A DNA stretch of 64,000 nt. It comes from CAWIVJ01 sp963839525 (GTDB lineage: Bacteria; Cyanobacteriota; Vampirovibrionia; Gastranaerophilales; Gastranaerophilaceae). The position numbers were made by a program, and so were the translations under genes. The stretch's first letter is position 1, and each line of letters opens with the position of its first letter. This document shows, in pieces, positions 42,948-52,398 of this stretch. Location of the stretch: positions 620,001 to 684,000 of the forward strand of contig CAWIVJ010000005.1 in the NCBI GenBank assembly GCA_963839525.1. Reading direction: 5' to 3'. Under the pieces are notes generated by a model that worked only from the letters and a program-made list of their open reading frames with translations, was not told the DNA's origin and ran no database searches.

Positions 42948-43514
42948 ATGAAAATTTTTCTAATTATTTGTAAAGCAAAGGAACATAGCGAAAAAGAAGT
43001 TTATGTTCAAACTTACATTGAGGAAGCAAAAAAATGCGGTCATGAAATAAGAACGGTTAATGTTTATGACTTAAATGTAGATTATTTAAGGGCCAAAGGT
43101 GATGAATATGATGTGTCGCTGACAGACGAACTGAAAGAGGCTCAAGATAATGTGGTTTGGGCAGATCAGTTGGTATTTGTTTATCCAATTTGGTGTCTTA
43201 GTGTCCCACCTATATTATTAACATTTATTTGTAAAGTATTTTCTGAGGGGGTCGCGGTAGAGATGTCTGAAAGAGGTCCAAAACCTCTTATGAAAGATAA
43301 AACAGCTGTCATTATGCATTCTTGCAGCATGCCTTATTTCTATCTAAAATATTTTTGCAGTGATATTCTTATGAAATGGTGGAAGATAGTTTTAACTAAA
43401 TGGTTTGGACTTAAAATAATAAAAAGGTTTGATTTTGATTTAATCGATTCTGTTTCTGAAAAGCGTAAACAAAAATGGATTAAAGAAGTTAAAAAATTTG
43501 TTGAAAAATTGTAA
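42948..43514 (+). CDS. NAD(P)H-dependent oxidoreductase (flavodoxin-like fold)
   Basis: 188 residues of the NQO/MdaB-like flavodoxin fold family. KIFLIICKAKEHSEKEVYV at the start, the acidic NVYDLNVD region, WADQLVFVYPIWCLSVPPIL for FMN/FAD binding and KTAVIMHSCSMP are recognisable. It probably reduces quinones or similar compounds. AGGAGG lies before the ATG. It is alone, with a palindrome-bearing gap after it. Confidence 0.82.
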   Translation: MKIFLIICKAKEHSEKEVYVQTYIEEAKKCGHEIRTVNVYDLNVDYLRAKGDEYDVSLTDELKEAQDNVVWADQLVFVYPIWCLSVPPILLTFICKVFSEGVAVEMSERGPKPLMKDKTAVIMHSCSMPYFYLKYFCSDILMKWWKIVLTKWFGLKIIKRFDFDLIDSVSEKRKQKWIKEVKKFVEKL

Positions 43515-43556
43515 ATAATAACAGTTTTTGATATAATTTAATAATAAAATTATTTT

Positions 43557-43620
43557 TGGATTGCTTCGGCTTCGGCCTCGCAATGACTTAAGTAGTAGTA
43601 GGTCGGGCATACCTGTCCGG
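43557..43620. repeat. Two adjacent interspersed palindromes (GCAATGAC and GTCGGGC types)
   Basis: GGATTGCTTCGGC and CTCGCAATGAC (43558-43586) form a GCAATCC-type element like that at 12469-12550. It is followed by GGTCGGGCATACCTGTCCGGC (43600-43620), an imperfect palindrome like the one inserted in the ABC ATPase gene. Together they fill the gap before thyX. Confidence 0.7.
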
Positions 43621-43650
43621 CAATATAAATCGAATTTATAAGAGTTGGGA

Positions 43651-44349
43651 ATGTCTGAAAACAAACCTATTGTTAATTTAATATCAAAACCGAAAAATGT
43701 TCTAAAAACGGTTTATACTGCATGCAGAACCTGTTATAGTGCAGATACGCCCATTAATATTTATAACAGTACCGGTGATGAAGAAAAGATGCTTAAATTA
43801 ATTGAGCGGGTTATTTGTTCAGGTCATTTTTCAACCATTGAACATATCCAGATAAGCTTTGCTATTGCAAATGTTTCAAGAGCTTGTACTCATCAGCTTG
43901 TGAGGCATCGCCATATGTCTTTTTCTCAAAAATCTCAAAGATATGTTAAAGAAAAAGGTCAGTTTGACTATATTATTCCGCCGACAATTGAAAAGAATCC
44001 GCAGTTAAAAGAAAAATTTGAAAACTTTATGGGAGAAATTTCAAGTCTTTATGCAGAATTTACCGAAGCAGGAGTTCCTGCAGAAGATGCCAGATTTGTT
44101 TTACCCAATGCAGCGGCATCATCTATGGTTGCAAGTTTAAATTTAAGAGAAATGATTCATCTTGCAAATTTAAGGCTATGTGCTCGGGCACAGTATGAAA
44201 TCAGGACTCTTGTTAAAATGATGTGCGAAGAACTTATAAAAGAAGAACCATGGTTAAAAACTTACCTTGTGCCAAAATGTGAAAGATTGGGATTTTGTGA
44301 CGAAGATAAATCTTGTGGGCGTATGTCGGTAAAAAGTAAAAATGAGTAA
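43651..44349 (+). CDS. thyX: FAD-dependent thymidylate synthase
   Basis: 232 residues. It makes dTMP using FAD and methylenetetrahydrofolate, in place of ThyA. The signature RHRHMSFSQKSQRY (RHRx7S motif) is present, with HFSTIEHIQISF upstream and RLCARAQYEIRTLVKMM near the C-terminus. I use the ATG at 43651 instead of a TTG at 43645; the ribosome binding site is weak. It is convergent with the helicase gene. Confidence 0.97.
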   Translation: MSENKPIVNLISKPKNVLKTVYTACRTCYSADTPINIYNSTGDEEKMLKLIERVICSGHFSTIEHIQISFAIANVSRACTHQLVRHRHMSFSQKSQRYVKEKGQFDYIIPPTIEKNPQLKEKFENFMGEISSLYAEFTEAGVPAEDARFVLPNAAASSMVASLNLREMIHLANLRLCARAQYEIRTLVKMMCEELIKEEPWLKTYLVPKCERLGFCDEDKSCGRMSVKSKNE

Positions 44350-44364
44350 TAAATTTAGTTTTTT

Positions 44365-46665
44365 CTAATCAATATCTATAGGTTCTCTTAAAATTCCGAT
44401 AATGGCCTCTCTTGCTGTGAATGCTAATTCTTTTGGTATTTCAGAAATTGTACAGAGCTGTCTTAAAACATCTACTGTACGCTTAAAGATTCTTACAATA
44501 TCACCTTCGCCCATTTCGACCTGCTCTGTTATAGTTTCCCATTCTGCGTTGTTAACCCACATTTCAATTAACGCTGAAAAATAAGAGTTAATGTACATAG
44601 GAGTTTCAATGTTATTATCATTTTGCACTCTCTCAATATTTCTCTTAATATTTTTGATCTGATTAAGAGTTTTTCTTGTTGCCGGAGAAATTGGAATTTG
44701 AGGATAAACATCAGTTCTCAAATCTTCTGTAGTGATAGCGCAAATAACACTCGCAAGCTCTGCCGGAGTCAAATTCTCAAGGATGTGAGAAAAAACTATT
44801 TCAGAAATGAATAATTCATTTTCTGCTCTGATTTGAGAAGCCATAACACCTTTGTCTGTAGGGTAATCATCTTTTAAGTACCCAAAATCAATTAAAACCT
44901 GCCTGTGGGATAAAAATTTGTTCCAAAAAATATCTTTTTCTATCTCAATTTGTTTTGCAAGTTTTTTCTGTTTAATTTCATAACGTTCAAGAACTTCTAT
45001 TTCTTTCATGTGTTTTCTGAATAATTTACAGTTATCACAAGGATAAGAATGCATTTTTTCAAGCATTTGTTTTGTTTTGTTCCCGAATTCAACGGCTTCA
45101 GGACTTAAAGGACGGTTTTTGCTGCGCTCCTGTTTTTGTATAGTTTTAAAGATTCTTCTGTTTTCAACATAAATATTGCGAATTTTATTATAATCTAGCA
45201 AATCTTGATTAGTTAATTTTTTATGACAAGCAAATTCTGATAAATTATTAATTATTTTTTGGTTTTCATCTTGTTGTTTTAAAAGCGGAGTTAATCTTGA
45301 ATTTGCGGAAAAATACCCGAAGCTTTTTAAGATAAGTTCTTTTGCTTCGTCAAGAGAAAATCTTTGAAGCAAATTTAAAACCATGGAATAACGAGGTGCA
45401 AATCGGCTTTCAAGCGGATTTGCTTCACTTAAAACAAGATCAGCAACTTCTTCAGGCGTTTGGAATTGAGTTCCGACTATTACGACATAACCTATTTCGT
45501 CCATTCCGCGGCGACCGGCACGACCTGACATTTGTAAAAATTCACTTGGTGTAAGTGCTCTGTGACCTACGTCGGTTCTTTTGCTGATAGAACTTATAAC
45601 TGTCGAACGGGCGGGCATATTAATTCCCGCCGCAAGTGTTTCTGTTGCAAAAACAACTTTAATAAGCCCTTTTTGAAATAATTTTTCAATTAAGACTTTC
45701 CAGCCCGGTAAAAGTCCGGCATGGTGCGATGCAACACCGTTTAAAACATATTCAATATGTTTGTTATTATATAAATAAACATTTTCAGCTAGATATTCAT
45801 CAACAATTTCTTTTATTTGTTTTTTTTCTTCGGGAGTTACAAGTGTAAGTGAAGAACATTTTTCCATTTGTTCATCACATTTTTTGCGTGAAAATGTAAA
45901 ATAAATTGCAGGAAGCATATCTTTTTCGTGCAAATTTTTTACAACGTCTTTAACAACGCTTCTTTGAGGCATTTTACCTCTGCGGTAAAATTGTCTTTTT
46001 TCCGGACGAATTTTTGAATTTAATTGTCCGCTGGGAGTTAAAAGCGATAAAATAGTATTCGGCTGTGAACTGTCAAAATAATAAAATCTTAAGGGTACCG
46101 GACGAAAATCAGTATTTACAATTTCTGTACGTGAATGAACAGTATTTATCCAGTCAGTAAGTTGTTGAGCATTTGCAACAGTCGCACTTAGCGCAACAAT
46201 TTGAATGTTTGTAGGGCAGTAGATAATACTTTCTTCCCAAACAGTCCCACGTTGTTCATCATTCATATAATGAACTTCGTCTAAAATAATAAATTTAACA
46301 TTTTTTAAATTTTCTGTAACAGAACCGAAATTTGTACCGTAAAGCATGTTTCTGAAGACTTCGGTTGTCATAACAATAATTTGTGCATCACGGTTTATAG
46401 AAGTATCGCCTGTTAGAAGTCCTACATTATTTATGCCGTATTTGCTTGAAAAATCACTGTATTTTTGGTTTGAAAGAGCTTTCAAAGGAGTTGTATAAAA
46501 AACTCTCTTCCCGTTTTCAATAGCTTTATGAATTGCATGTTCTGCAATAACAGTCTTTCCTGCACCGGTAGGGGCACAAACCACAACACTTTTATCGTTG
46601 TTAATATGTTTAAAGGCTTCCTTTTGGAAGTCATCCAGCTCGAATGGAAATGAAAATTTTTGCAT
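44365..46665 (-). CDS. Ski2-like superfamily 2 RNA helicase with DSHCT domain
   Basis: 766 residues. PFELDDFQKEAFKHI, Walker A APTGAGKTVIAE, LDEVHYMND (DEVH box), SATVAN, and QMSGRAGRRGMDEIGYV are all present, followed by a Lys/Arg-rich helical region and a DSHCT-like C-terminal domain (LTPAELASVICAIT). Such helicases unwind structured RNA in decay or ribosome maturation. They are known in cyanobacteria and actinobacteria (HelY-type). The RNA target is unknown. Confidence 0.92.
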   Translation of the reverse strand: MQKFSFPFELDDFQKEAFKHINNDKSVVVCAPTGAGKTVIAEHAIHKAIENGKRVFYTTPLKALSNQKYSDFSSKYGINNVGLLTGDTSINRDAQIIVMTTEVFRNMLYGTNFGSVTENLKNVKFIILDEVHYMNDEQRGTVWEESIIYCPTNIQIVALSATVANAQQLTDWINTVHSRTEIVNTDFRPVPLRFYYFDSSQPNTILSLLTPSGQLNSKIRPEKRQFYRRGKMPQRSVVKDVVKNLHEKDMLPAIYFTFSRKKCDEQMEKCSSLTLVTPEEKKQIKEIVDEYLAENVYLYNNKHIEYVLNGVASHHAGLLPGWKVLIEKLFQKGLIKVVFATETLAAGINMPARSTVISSISKRTDVGHRALTPSEFLQMSGRAGRRGMDEIGYVVIVGTQFQTPEEVADLVLSEANPLESRFAPRYSMVLNLLQRFSLDEAKELILKSFGYFSANSRLTPLLKQQDENQKIINNLSEFACHKKLTNQDLLDYNKIRNIYVENRRIFKTIQKQERSKNRPLSPEAVEFGNKTKQMLEKMHSYPCDNCKLFRKHMKEIEVLERYEIKQKKLAKQIEIEKDIFWNKFLSHRQVLIDFGYLKDDYPTDKGVMASQIRAENELFISEIVFSHILENLTPAELASVICAITTEDLRTDVYPQIPISPATRKTLNQIKNIKRNIERVQNDNNIETPMYINSYFSALIEMWVNNAEWETITEQVEMGEGDIVRIFKRTVDVLRQLCTISEIPKELAFTAREAIIGILREPIDID

Positions 46666-46901
46666 TTAATCTTTCTTAGTTGTTTTGTTATAAGACACAA
46701 CCTACAACTTACTTTTTTATGGTGATGGGATATTAACTTCGCCTCTTTTCTATCCTCTTAACATTTTATCAAGAATATTATTTTTTGACAATGTAACAAA
46801 TTGTTAATATAAACTTTTAAAAGGAGTAAAAAATATTATTAGGAGTTTTATATGCATGTTATGTATTTTTAATTGTTACTAGTAACAAGAAAGGAGAGAA
46901 T

Positions 46902-47186
46902 ATGAGAATTCAACCAACACAAAATTACCAGAGAAAAAATTTTACAGGAATGATAAAAGCAGCCGAGACTGTTTTTTTCGACTCTAAAATTGTAGGAGAG
47001 ATAACAGATAATTATATTAAGGCTAAAGATGGCCGTATTCTGTATTCTATTGAGGAGATATTTGCAAAACCATGGGCGCATTTGATAGCAATGGCAAATA
47101 AGTTCTCCGACCATCAGATAATTGATGCAACAGACGTTAAAAACCCGCACTGGATTGATAATATATTTAATATTAAGTTGAAATAA
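46902..47186 (+). CDS. Small hypothetical protein with YQ...NFTG N-terminus
   Basis: 94 residues, no known family. AAAGGAGAG stands before the ATG. The N-terminus MRIQPTQNYQRKNFTG has the same order of features (IQP, YQ, F-T/G) as the proteins at 12028, 14395 and 19067. The remainder is a compact alpha/beta sequence with DGRILYSIEEIF and WAHLIAMANKFSDH. It has a strong terminator of its own and stands alone. Confidence 0.7.
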   Translation: MRIQPTQNYQRKNFTGMIKAAETVFFDSKIVGEITDNYIKAKDGRILYSIEEIFAKPWAHLIAMANKFSDHQIIDATDVKNPHWIDNIFNIKLK

Positions 47187-47202
47187 TAATATAAAGAAAG
47201 AT

Positions 47203-47236
47203 CCTAAAATTCAGTATATTTTTAGGGTCTTTCTTT
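47203..47236. terminator. Bidirectional terminator between 46902 gene and serS
   Basis: AAAGAAAGATCCTAAAA (47203-47219) pairs with TTTTAGGGTCTTTCTTT (47220-47236 region) with one wobble, leaving a small loop. The ends are A- and T-rich. It can stop both convergent genes. Confidence 0.85.
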
Positions 47237-47252
47237 ATTGATTTTTATTTAA

Positions 47253-48518
47253 CTATATTATATCGAAACCTATGTATTGATGTAAGACCCGTGGAATTTT
47301 AATAGTGCCGTCTTCTTGCTGGAAATTTTCCAAAATTGCCGCAAAGGTTCGTCCTACAGCAAGTCCTGAGCCGTTTATAGTATGAACAAACTGGATTTTC
47401 CCTGACGATTTTTCTCTATATCTTATGTTTGCACGTCTTGCCTGAAAATCCCCGAAATTTGAACAGCTGGAAATTTCTTTATACCCGTTGTAAGAAGGCA
47501 TGTAAACTTCCAGATCATAACATTTTTTAGCAGAAAATCCTATATCAGCAGTACATAGCTCAACTCTTCTGTAGGGCAATTCCAACAATTCCAAAACTTT
47601 TTCCGCGTCTTTTGTTAATTTAAGGTGTTCTTCCTCGCTTTTTTCAGGTGTTGTCAGTTTTACAAGTTCAACTTTATTAAATTGATGAAGTCTTATAAGT
47701 CCTCTCGTATCTTTACCCGCAGAACCTGCTTCACGTCTAAAACAAGGAGTATATGCCGTCATATATTTGGGTAAATCTTCTTCATTTAAAATTTCACCTT
47801 GGTATATATTTGTAACAGGAACTTCCGCTGTAGGAATAAGATATAAATCCTCATTTTCACATTTGTACATATCTTCCGCGAATTTAGGAAGTTGGCCTGT
47901 TCCCGTCATCGCAGCGGAATTTACTAAAATAGGCGGTAAAACTTCTTCGTATTCATGTTCTCTCGTATGTACATCAAGGAAAAAATTTATAATAGCACGC
48001 TCCAGAGCTGCTCCTTTTCCCTTATATAGAGTAAATCTTGATTGAGCAATTTTAACTCCTCTTTCAAAATCTACAAGTCCTTTTTCCTCAATTAAATCCC
48101 AATGCGGTTTAAGTTCAAAATCAGCCTCTGTAGGCTCTCCGCATCCTGAAATTATTTTATTGTCACTTTCTGAAGTTCCAAAAGGAGTGGTTTCATCAGG
48201 AATATTAGGAAGATTTAAAAGCAAATTTTTTTGTTTTTGCTCAAGAGTAATCTCTTTATCTTCTAAAACTTTTATTTCATCTCCGATTTTTCTTACTTCT
48301 TCTTGAATTTTATCAGTATTTTTATTGTTTTTTTTAAGTTCGCCTATTTTTTGTGACTCAATTTTTCTTTTGGAACGAAGTTCATCGGCCTCTGTTTGAA
48401 CGGCACGTCTTTTAATGTCAATTTTAATTACTTCATCAATGGACAAATCAGGATTTCTTCGTTTTAATAATTCATTAATCTTTTCGGGATTTTCTCTAAT
48501 TAATTTTATATCTAACAT
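47253..48518 (-). CDS. serS: Seryl-tRNA synthetase
   Basis: 421 residues. The N-terminal coiled-coil arm (residues about 25-110) is followed by the class II core with motif 2 (TPCFRREAGSAGKDTRGLIR) and motif 3 (NGSGLAVGRTFAAILENFQ). ISSCSNFGDFQARR is also diagnostic. Normal length. GAGAGG precedes the ATG. No T-box-like leader is seen upstream. Confidence 0.97.
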   Translation of the reverse strand: MLDIKLIRENPEKINELLKRRNPDLSIDEVIKIDIKRRAVQTEADELRSKRKIESQKIGELKKNNKNTDKIQEEVRKIGDEIKVLEDKEITLEQKQKNLLLNLPNIPDETTPFGTSESDNKIISGCGEPTEADFELKPHWDLIEEKGLVDFERGVKIAQSRFTLYKGKGAALERAIINFFLDVHTREHEYEEVLPPILVNSAAMTGTGQLPKFAEDMYKCENEDLYLIPTAEVPVTNIYQGEILNEEDLPKYMTAYTPCFRREAGSAGKDTRGLIRLHQFNKVELVKLTTPEKSEEEHLKLTKDAEKVLELLELPYRRVELCTADIGFSAKKCYDLEVYMPSYNGYKEISSCSNFGDFQARRANIRYREKSSGKIQFVHTINGSGLAVGRTFAAILENFQQEDGTIKIPRVLHQYIGFDII

Positions 48519-48617
48519 AATTTAACCTCTCATATATTCGCTAATTTTACAAGAAAGACGAAAATTTAGCAAATAAAATTTAGGTGGAGCTTAAAGGGCT
48601 TTTTAAGTTTTCTTCTC

Positions 48618-48642
48618 GATTCATCTTTCACTTTTCACTTTT
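48618..48642. repeat. GTGAAAR-type tract upstream of serS
   Basis: The plus strand reads TTCATCTTTCACTTTTCACTT, i.e. GTGAAAA units on the minus strand, the same heptamer as at 21910-21942. Here it lies between serS and the 48747 gene and does not overlap a start codon. Confidence 0.6.
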
Positions 48643-48746
48643 AATATTAACCCATTGGTCTAGAAATCTAAACCTGCCGATTGATAACACTTTTTTAAAA
48701 AGACTGCTATAATAATGTTGTAATAAAATAAGTTGGCTGGGGAAGA

Positions 48747-49091
48747 ATGTTGGACAGAATTAATCTTAATGATGAGCTGAATAACTCCCAATTAAATGAA
48801 CAGATTGGGGTTAATGGTGTTATTACAAATCCTGCAAATAATACATATAAAAATATTAATAAAAATTTATTAATTGATGAAACTGCTATTTCAGATGAAG
48901 CTGTAAATCTTTACCAAAAAGATCAAGACATTAAAAAATTTAACTCTCTTGCTATGTCAGATCCGCAAGATTTATCACATGAAGATATAGTTTCGGCTTT
49001 GTTTAACAAAGGAGTTTCAGATGTACTTTCAGAAGAAACAGTAAAAGAACTTTCTAATAATGAAAAATTATTAAAAGATTTAAATGTATAA
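48747..49091 (+). CDS. Small hypothetical protein before the TPR gene
   Basis: 114 residues, acidic and Asn-rich, without signal or membrane segment. The first 40 residues (LNDELNNSQLNEQIG ...) look disordered and the rest helical (AVNLYQKDQDIKKFNSLAMS, EDIVSALFNKGVSDVLSEE). GGGGAAG lies before the ATG. It ends 34 bases before the TPR gene, so it may be part of that operon. No family recognised. Confidence 0.6.
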   Translation: MLDRINLNDELNNSQLNEQIGVNGVITNPANNTYKNINKNLLIDETAISDEAVNLYQKDQDIKKFNSLAMSDPQDLSHEDIVSALFNKGVSDVLSEETVKELSNNEKLLKDLNV

Positions 49092-49125
49092 TTTTGCTGG
49101 ATTATGTAGTATAAATTAGAAGCAC

Positions 49126-50355
49126 ATGGAAAAAAAGAAACAAACCACAATAAAATACCACTCCCAAGACAACAGTGATTTAGAAGGTAATTCTATTTCT
49201 GCTGCACAAAACCATTATGCCCAGGGAAATTATAAAGAAGCTTTACAGCTCCTTTTGGGAATAGTTCATAAAAGCGCAAATGCGGATATTTTTGTAGATA
49301 TCGGCAGCTGTTATTACATGTTGAATAATCAAAAAGAAGCACTCGAATATTGGAATAAAGCTGTAAATCTGGATTCTAAAAATGCCAAAGCTTACACAAA
49401 TATAGGAAATTTACATTATAAAAACGAACAAATTGAACTTGCAATATCTTTTTGGCTTGTAGCTTTAATTTCAAAACCTGAAGAGGCAAATACCTGTTTA
49501 AATCTTGCGATTGCTTTTGATAAAAAGGAAATGCGATTTGAAGCTATTAAATATTTTGAAAAATATATTAAATATGAAGAAAATAAATCTAGCCCAGAAT
49601 ATATTAAAATAAAAAATAAAATCCAGTATTGTTATGATGTTGCTAATCAATATTTAACCTTTGGAGTACAATATCAATCCGAAGGCAACAATGAAAAAGC
49701 AGCAGCTTGTTACTTTAAATCATTGGCAAATTACCCGAACTTGTCAAAAACCAGTCTTAATTTGGGAAGCATTTTTTTTGAAGATAAAAATTTAGATCTT
49801 GCTATTAAATATTGGAAAGAAGCTTCTCATGTTGATCCGAATTATGATAAAATTTATTCAAATTTAGCTATTTCTTATGATTTGATGAAAAAATTTGACT
49901 ATGCTTATTGCCATTATTATCTTTATATGAATTTTATAATCAGCAATAAAGAGGAATATTATAAAATAAATAAAAGACTTTTAAAAATAAAACCTTTTCT
50001 AAATAAACACCCTGAAGCAATAGAAAAACATCTTGAGCTGGCGAAAGAACATCTGGCAAATAATCAAATATATGATGCAATAGATGAATTTAAGTTTTAT
50101 TCTATTTTAAAACCTGAGGAAAAAGAAACTTATAAAGCTATGATTAGCAAATTAGAATCGTATATAAATCCTGAAAAAAATATTATTCTAAACTGCTTTG
50201 ATATAGGTAATAAATTAATACTGGAAGGTAAATTTTCCGAAGCAAAACTTTATTTTCGCAGGATAATGGTATTGTCATCACCCAGATATCTTGAATTTTC
50301 AAAAGCAAGAGCAAAATATTCCCAATGCGAAAAGGCAGAAACCGGAATGATTTAA
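49126..50355 (+). CDS. Tetratricopeptide repeat protein
   Basis: 409 residues almost entirely of TPR units. Examples: AQNHYAQGNYKEALQLLLG, VDIGSCYYMLNNQKEALEYW, KAYTNIGNLHYKNEQIELAI, TSLNLGSIFFEDKNLDLAIK, SNLAISYDLMKKFDYAYCHY. At least eight repeats in two blocks, with a less regular centre. No signal peptide, so cytoplasmic. TPRs mediate protein contacts; the partner is unknown. It overlaps the following YkgJ-like gene by one base (TAATG). Confidence 0.88.
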   Translation: MEKKKQTTIKYHSQDNSDLEGNSISAAQNHYAQGNYKEALQLLLGIVHKSANADIFVDIGSCYYMLNNQKEALEYWNKAVNLDSKNAKAYTNIGNLHYKNEQIELAISFWLVALISKPEEANTCLNLAIAFDKKEMRFEAIKYFEKYIKYEENKSSPEYIKIKNKIQYCYDVANQYLTFGVQYQSEGNNEKAAACYFKSLANYPNLSKTSLNLGSIFFEDKNLDLAIKYWKEASHVDPNYDKIYSNLAISYDLMKKFDYAYCHYYLYMNFIISNKEEYYKINKRLLKIKPFLNKHPEAIEKHLELAKEHLANNQIYDAIDEFKFYSILKPEEKETYKAMISKLESYINPEKNIILNCFDIGNKLILEGKFSEAKLYFRRIMVLSSPRYLEFSKARAKYSQCEKAETGMI

Positions 50356-50762
50356 TGTTTAAAGAAATTAAAAAATTTATTTATACAAAAATCTTGAGAA
50401 GAAAATATTACAGAAAAGGCAATTGTCTTGGCTGTGGAAAATGTTGCAAAAAAATTTACGTACAAACAAGCAAACATGTTATCCAAGAGGAAAAAGAATT
50501 CGAGAAATTAAAACTTTTACATAGATTTTACACATACTTAACGGTTGTGGGCAAGGATGAAACGGGGCTAGTTTTTGCATGCTCTAATCTTGATGAGAAA
50601 ACTAATTTATGTAAAATACATAAAAATCGTCCGGGTATTTGCAGAAGATATCCGCAGGAAGAACTTTTTATTATGGGCGGAGAGCTTTCTGAAAACTGCG
50701 GTTATAAAATGCTCCCAATAATTCCATTTTCAGAGATTTTAGATAAAAAATTAAAAAAATAA
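50355..50762 (+). CDS. YkgJ-family cysteine-cluster protein (second)
   Basis: 135 residues from the ATG at 50355, which overlaps the TPR stop. NCLGCGKCCKKIYV (CxxCxxCC) near residue 25 and ACSNLDEKTNLCKIHKNRP with GICRRYP, then a Cys near the C-terminus, match the YkgJ/UPF0153 family that probably binds zinc or an Fe-S cluster. A longer frame from ATG 50325 lies inside the TPR gene and is unlikely. Cotranslated with the TPR protein. Confidence 0.78.
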   Translation: MFKEIKKFIYTKILRRKYYRKGNCLGCGKCCKKIYVQTSKHVIQEEKEFEKLKLLHRFYTYLTVVGKDETGLVFACSNLDEKTNLCKIHKNRPGICRRYPQEELFIMGGELSENCGYKMLPIIPFSEILDKKLKK

Positions 50763-52307
50763 TTATCTTATTCCGATAGCTTTTTCCAGATAAAAACGAG
50801 CTTTATTGTAATCAAATACAGATTGCACAAAAGCCAGTTGAGTATTGTTATAATCTGTCAGAGCTTGTTGTAATTCAAGATAATTACCCACTCCTACCGC
50901 GTATCTTCCATCAGCCAATTCAAAGTTTTCTAATGTTTGTTTTACTTTTTGACTCATAAGCGGAATCCTTTTTTCTAATTGTTTCATGTTTACATAATAA
51001 GTTTGTACTTGAAAGTAAATGTTCTTTTTTAGCAAATCTATATTATTTATAGCAATATCTAAATAAGATTTTCCTTGTTCAGCTTGACATTTTATACTCA
51101 TACCGTTAACAACCGGGAAATTAACTCCTGCATATATACCAATAGCATTTGAGCCGTAATCGGTTCTCTTTGCATGTGAGTAATTTCCGCTTGCATTAAT
51201 TTCCGGATAAAAACTTCTTTTTATTGCTTTTAAGGATTCTTCCGACGCTTTTTTAACTAATTCAAGCGATTTTAAATCAGGTCTGTTTTCGTAAGCTTTA
51301 TTAATTGCATCTTGCATTGAAAGATCAAAAGGTTTGAAGCTGTAAGTTTTTAAAATATCTCTTTTTTCAATTCCTGAAGTAAGTATAGCTCCACTTTTAA
51401 TTTCGGCTTCAATAGAGTTTTCTTCATAATTTTTTCTGTCATAAGCCACATTTATTTCATTTTTCACAGAATAATTCTTTTGAAAATTAAAAGTTTCAGT
51501 ATTTTTAATTTCATAATTAGGAGCATTAATATAATACATTGAGTTATTAAGATTAATTAGTGCTATTTGGTAGACATTTTCAGCTTCAAGAAGGTTTATT
51601 TTTGCGTTTGTTAGCGCAGCTTCAGCATTAACTTTATCAATTTTTGATTTTAAGCCTACCTCATACATAGCTTTTGTTCTTTCAACGTTAAGTTCATTGA
51701 TTCTTACAGAACGTGCATAAATATCCTCATTAGCTCTTGCTGCAAGAACAGCTGCATAGGCTGTTTTTACATTGTAAATACTGTTTAATATAGAATTCTC
51801 AAGATCAAATCCCGCTGCCTCCCAGTTAAATTTATTCATGTTTATTTTGGCTGTGGTATACCCAAAGTCCCAAATAAGTTGATTTACTCCCAGATTCAAA
51901 TCATAATAATTATTGTTTAAGGAGTTGGATTGTTCGCCAAAATATTTTGTATTATTTATGCTGTATCCGCTTCCTCCGTATAAGGTTGGAAAATAGTTAG
52001 ATTTAGCAACACCTATATTGCTTTTTTGAATTTTTTGAAGGTTTTTGTAGTTTTTAATATTCGGGTTATGTTTTAGGGCATAATCAACACAATCTTCAAT
52101 TGAAAGCGTGATAGAACCTTTTAAAACAGCAACATTGCTTTCTGCTGAATCTGTTTGTTTCGGCTTTTCAGTCTTTTTCTTTTTAATAAATCTTGTAAAA
52201 AATGATTTTAAAGGTGAAACCCTGATTTTTTCTGATGAAGCAAGAGAAGGCAAAGAAAAAGTTACGATAAGAACTATACAAATAATTAATTTTATTATTT
52301 TACTCAA
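50763..52307 (-). CDS. TolC-family outer-membrane protein (second)
   Basis: 514 residues from TTG 52307, which has GGGAGAGGG 7 bases upstream and is followed by a signal peptide (SKIIKLIICIVLIVTFSLPS). The frame continues upstream to another TTG at 52361 but without a better site. Two OEP repeats are seen: AVLKGSITLSIEDCVDYALK with NPNIKNYKN, and later SLELVKKASEESLKAIK ... YPEINASGNYS. It forms a channel for type I or RND export. The next genes upstream encode an ABC ATPase of importer type, which is probably not its partner. Confidence 0.85.
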   Translation of the reverse strand: MSKIIKLIICIVLIVTFSLPSLASSEKIRVSPLKSFFTRFIKKKKTEKPKQTDSAESNVAVLKGSITLSIEDCVDYALKHNPNIKNYKNLQKIQKSNIGVAKSNYFPTLYGGSGYSINNTKYFGEQSNSLNNNYYDLNLGVNQLIWDFGYTTAKINMNKFNWEAAGFDLENSILNSIYNVKTAYAAVLAARANEDIYARSVRINELNVERTKAMYEVGLKSKIDKVNAEAALTNAKINLLEAENVYQIALINLNNSMYYINAPNYEIKNTETFNFQKNYSVKNEINVAYDRKNYEENSIEAEIKSGAILTSGIEKRDILKTYSFKPFDLSMQDAINKAYENRPDLKSLELVKKASEESLKAIKRSFYPEINASGNYSHAKRTDYGSNAIGIYAGVNFPVVNGMSIKCQAEQGKSYLDIAINNIDLLKKNIYFQVQTYYVNMKQLEKRIPLMSQKVKQTLENFELADGRYAVGVGNYLELQQALTDYNNTQLAFVQSVFDYNKARFYLEKAIGIR

Positions 52308-52398
52308 AACTTTTCCCTCTCCCTTGCTAAATATTTTAGCACCATCAAAGGTTAAGAGCAACTAATTTACAGTGATTACAAATGTTTTTAACTTTTAA

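Noticed and set aside
48519..48746. T-box leader of serS
   Set aside because: No T-box consensus or specifier-like stem is seen upstream of serS; only AT-rich sequence and a GTGAAAR tract.
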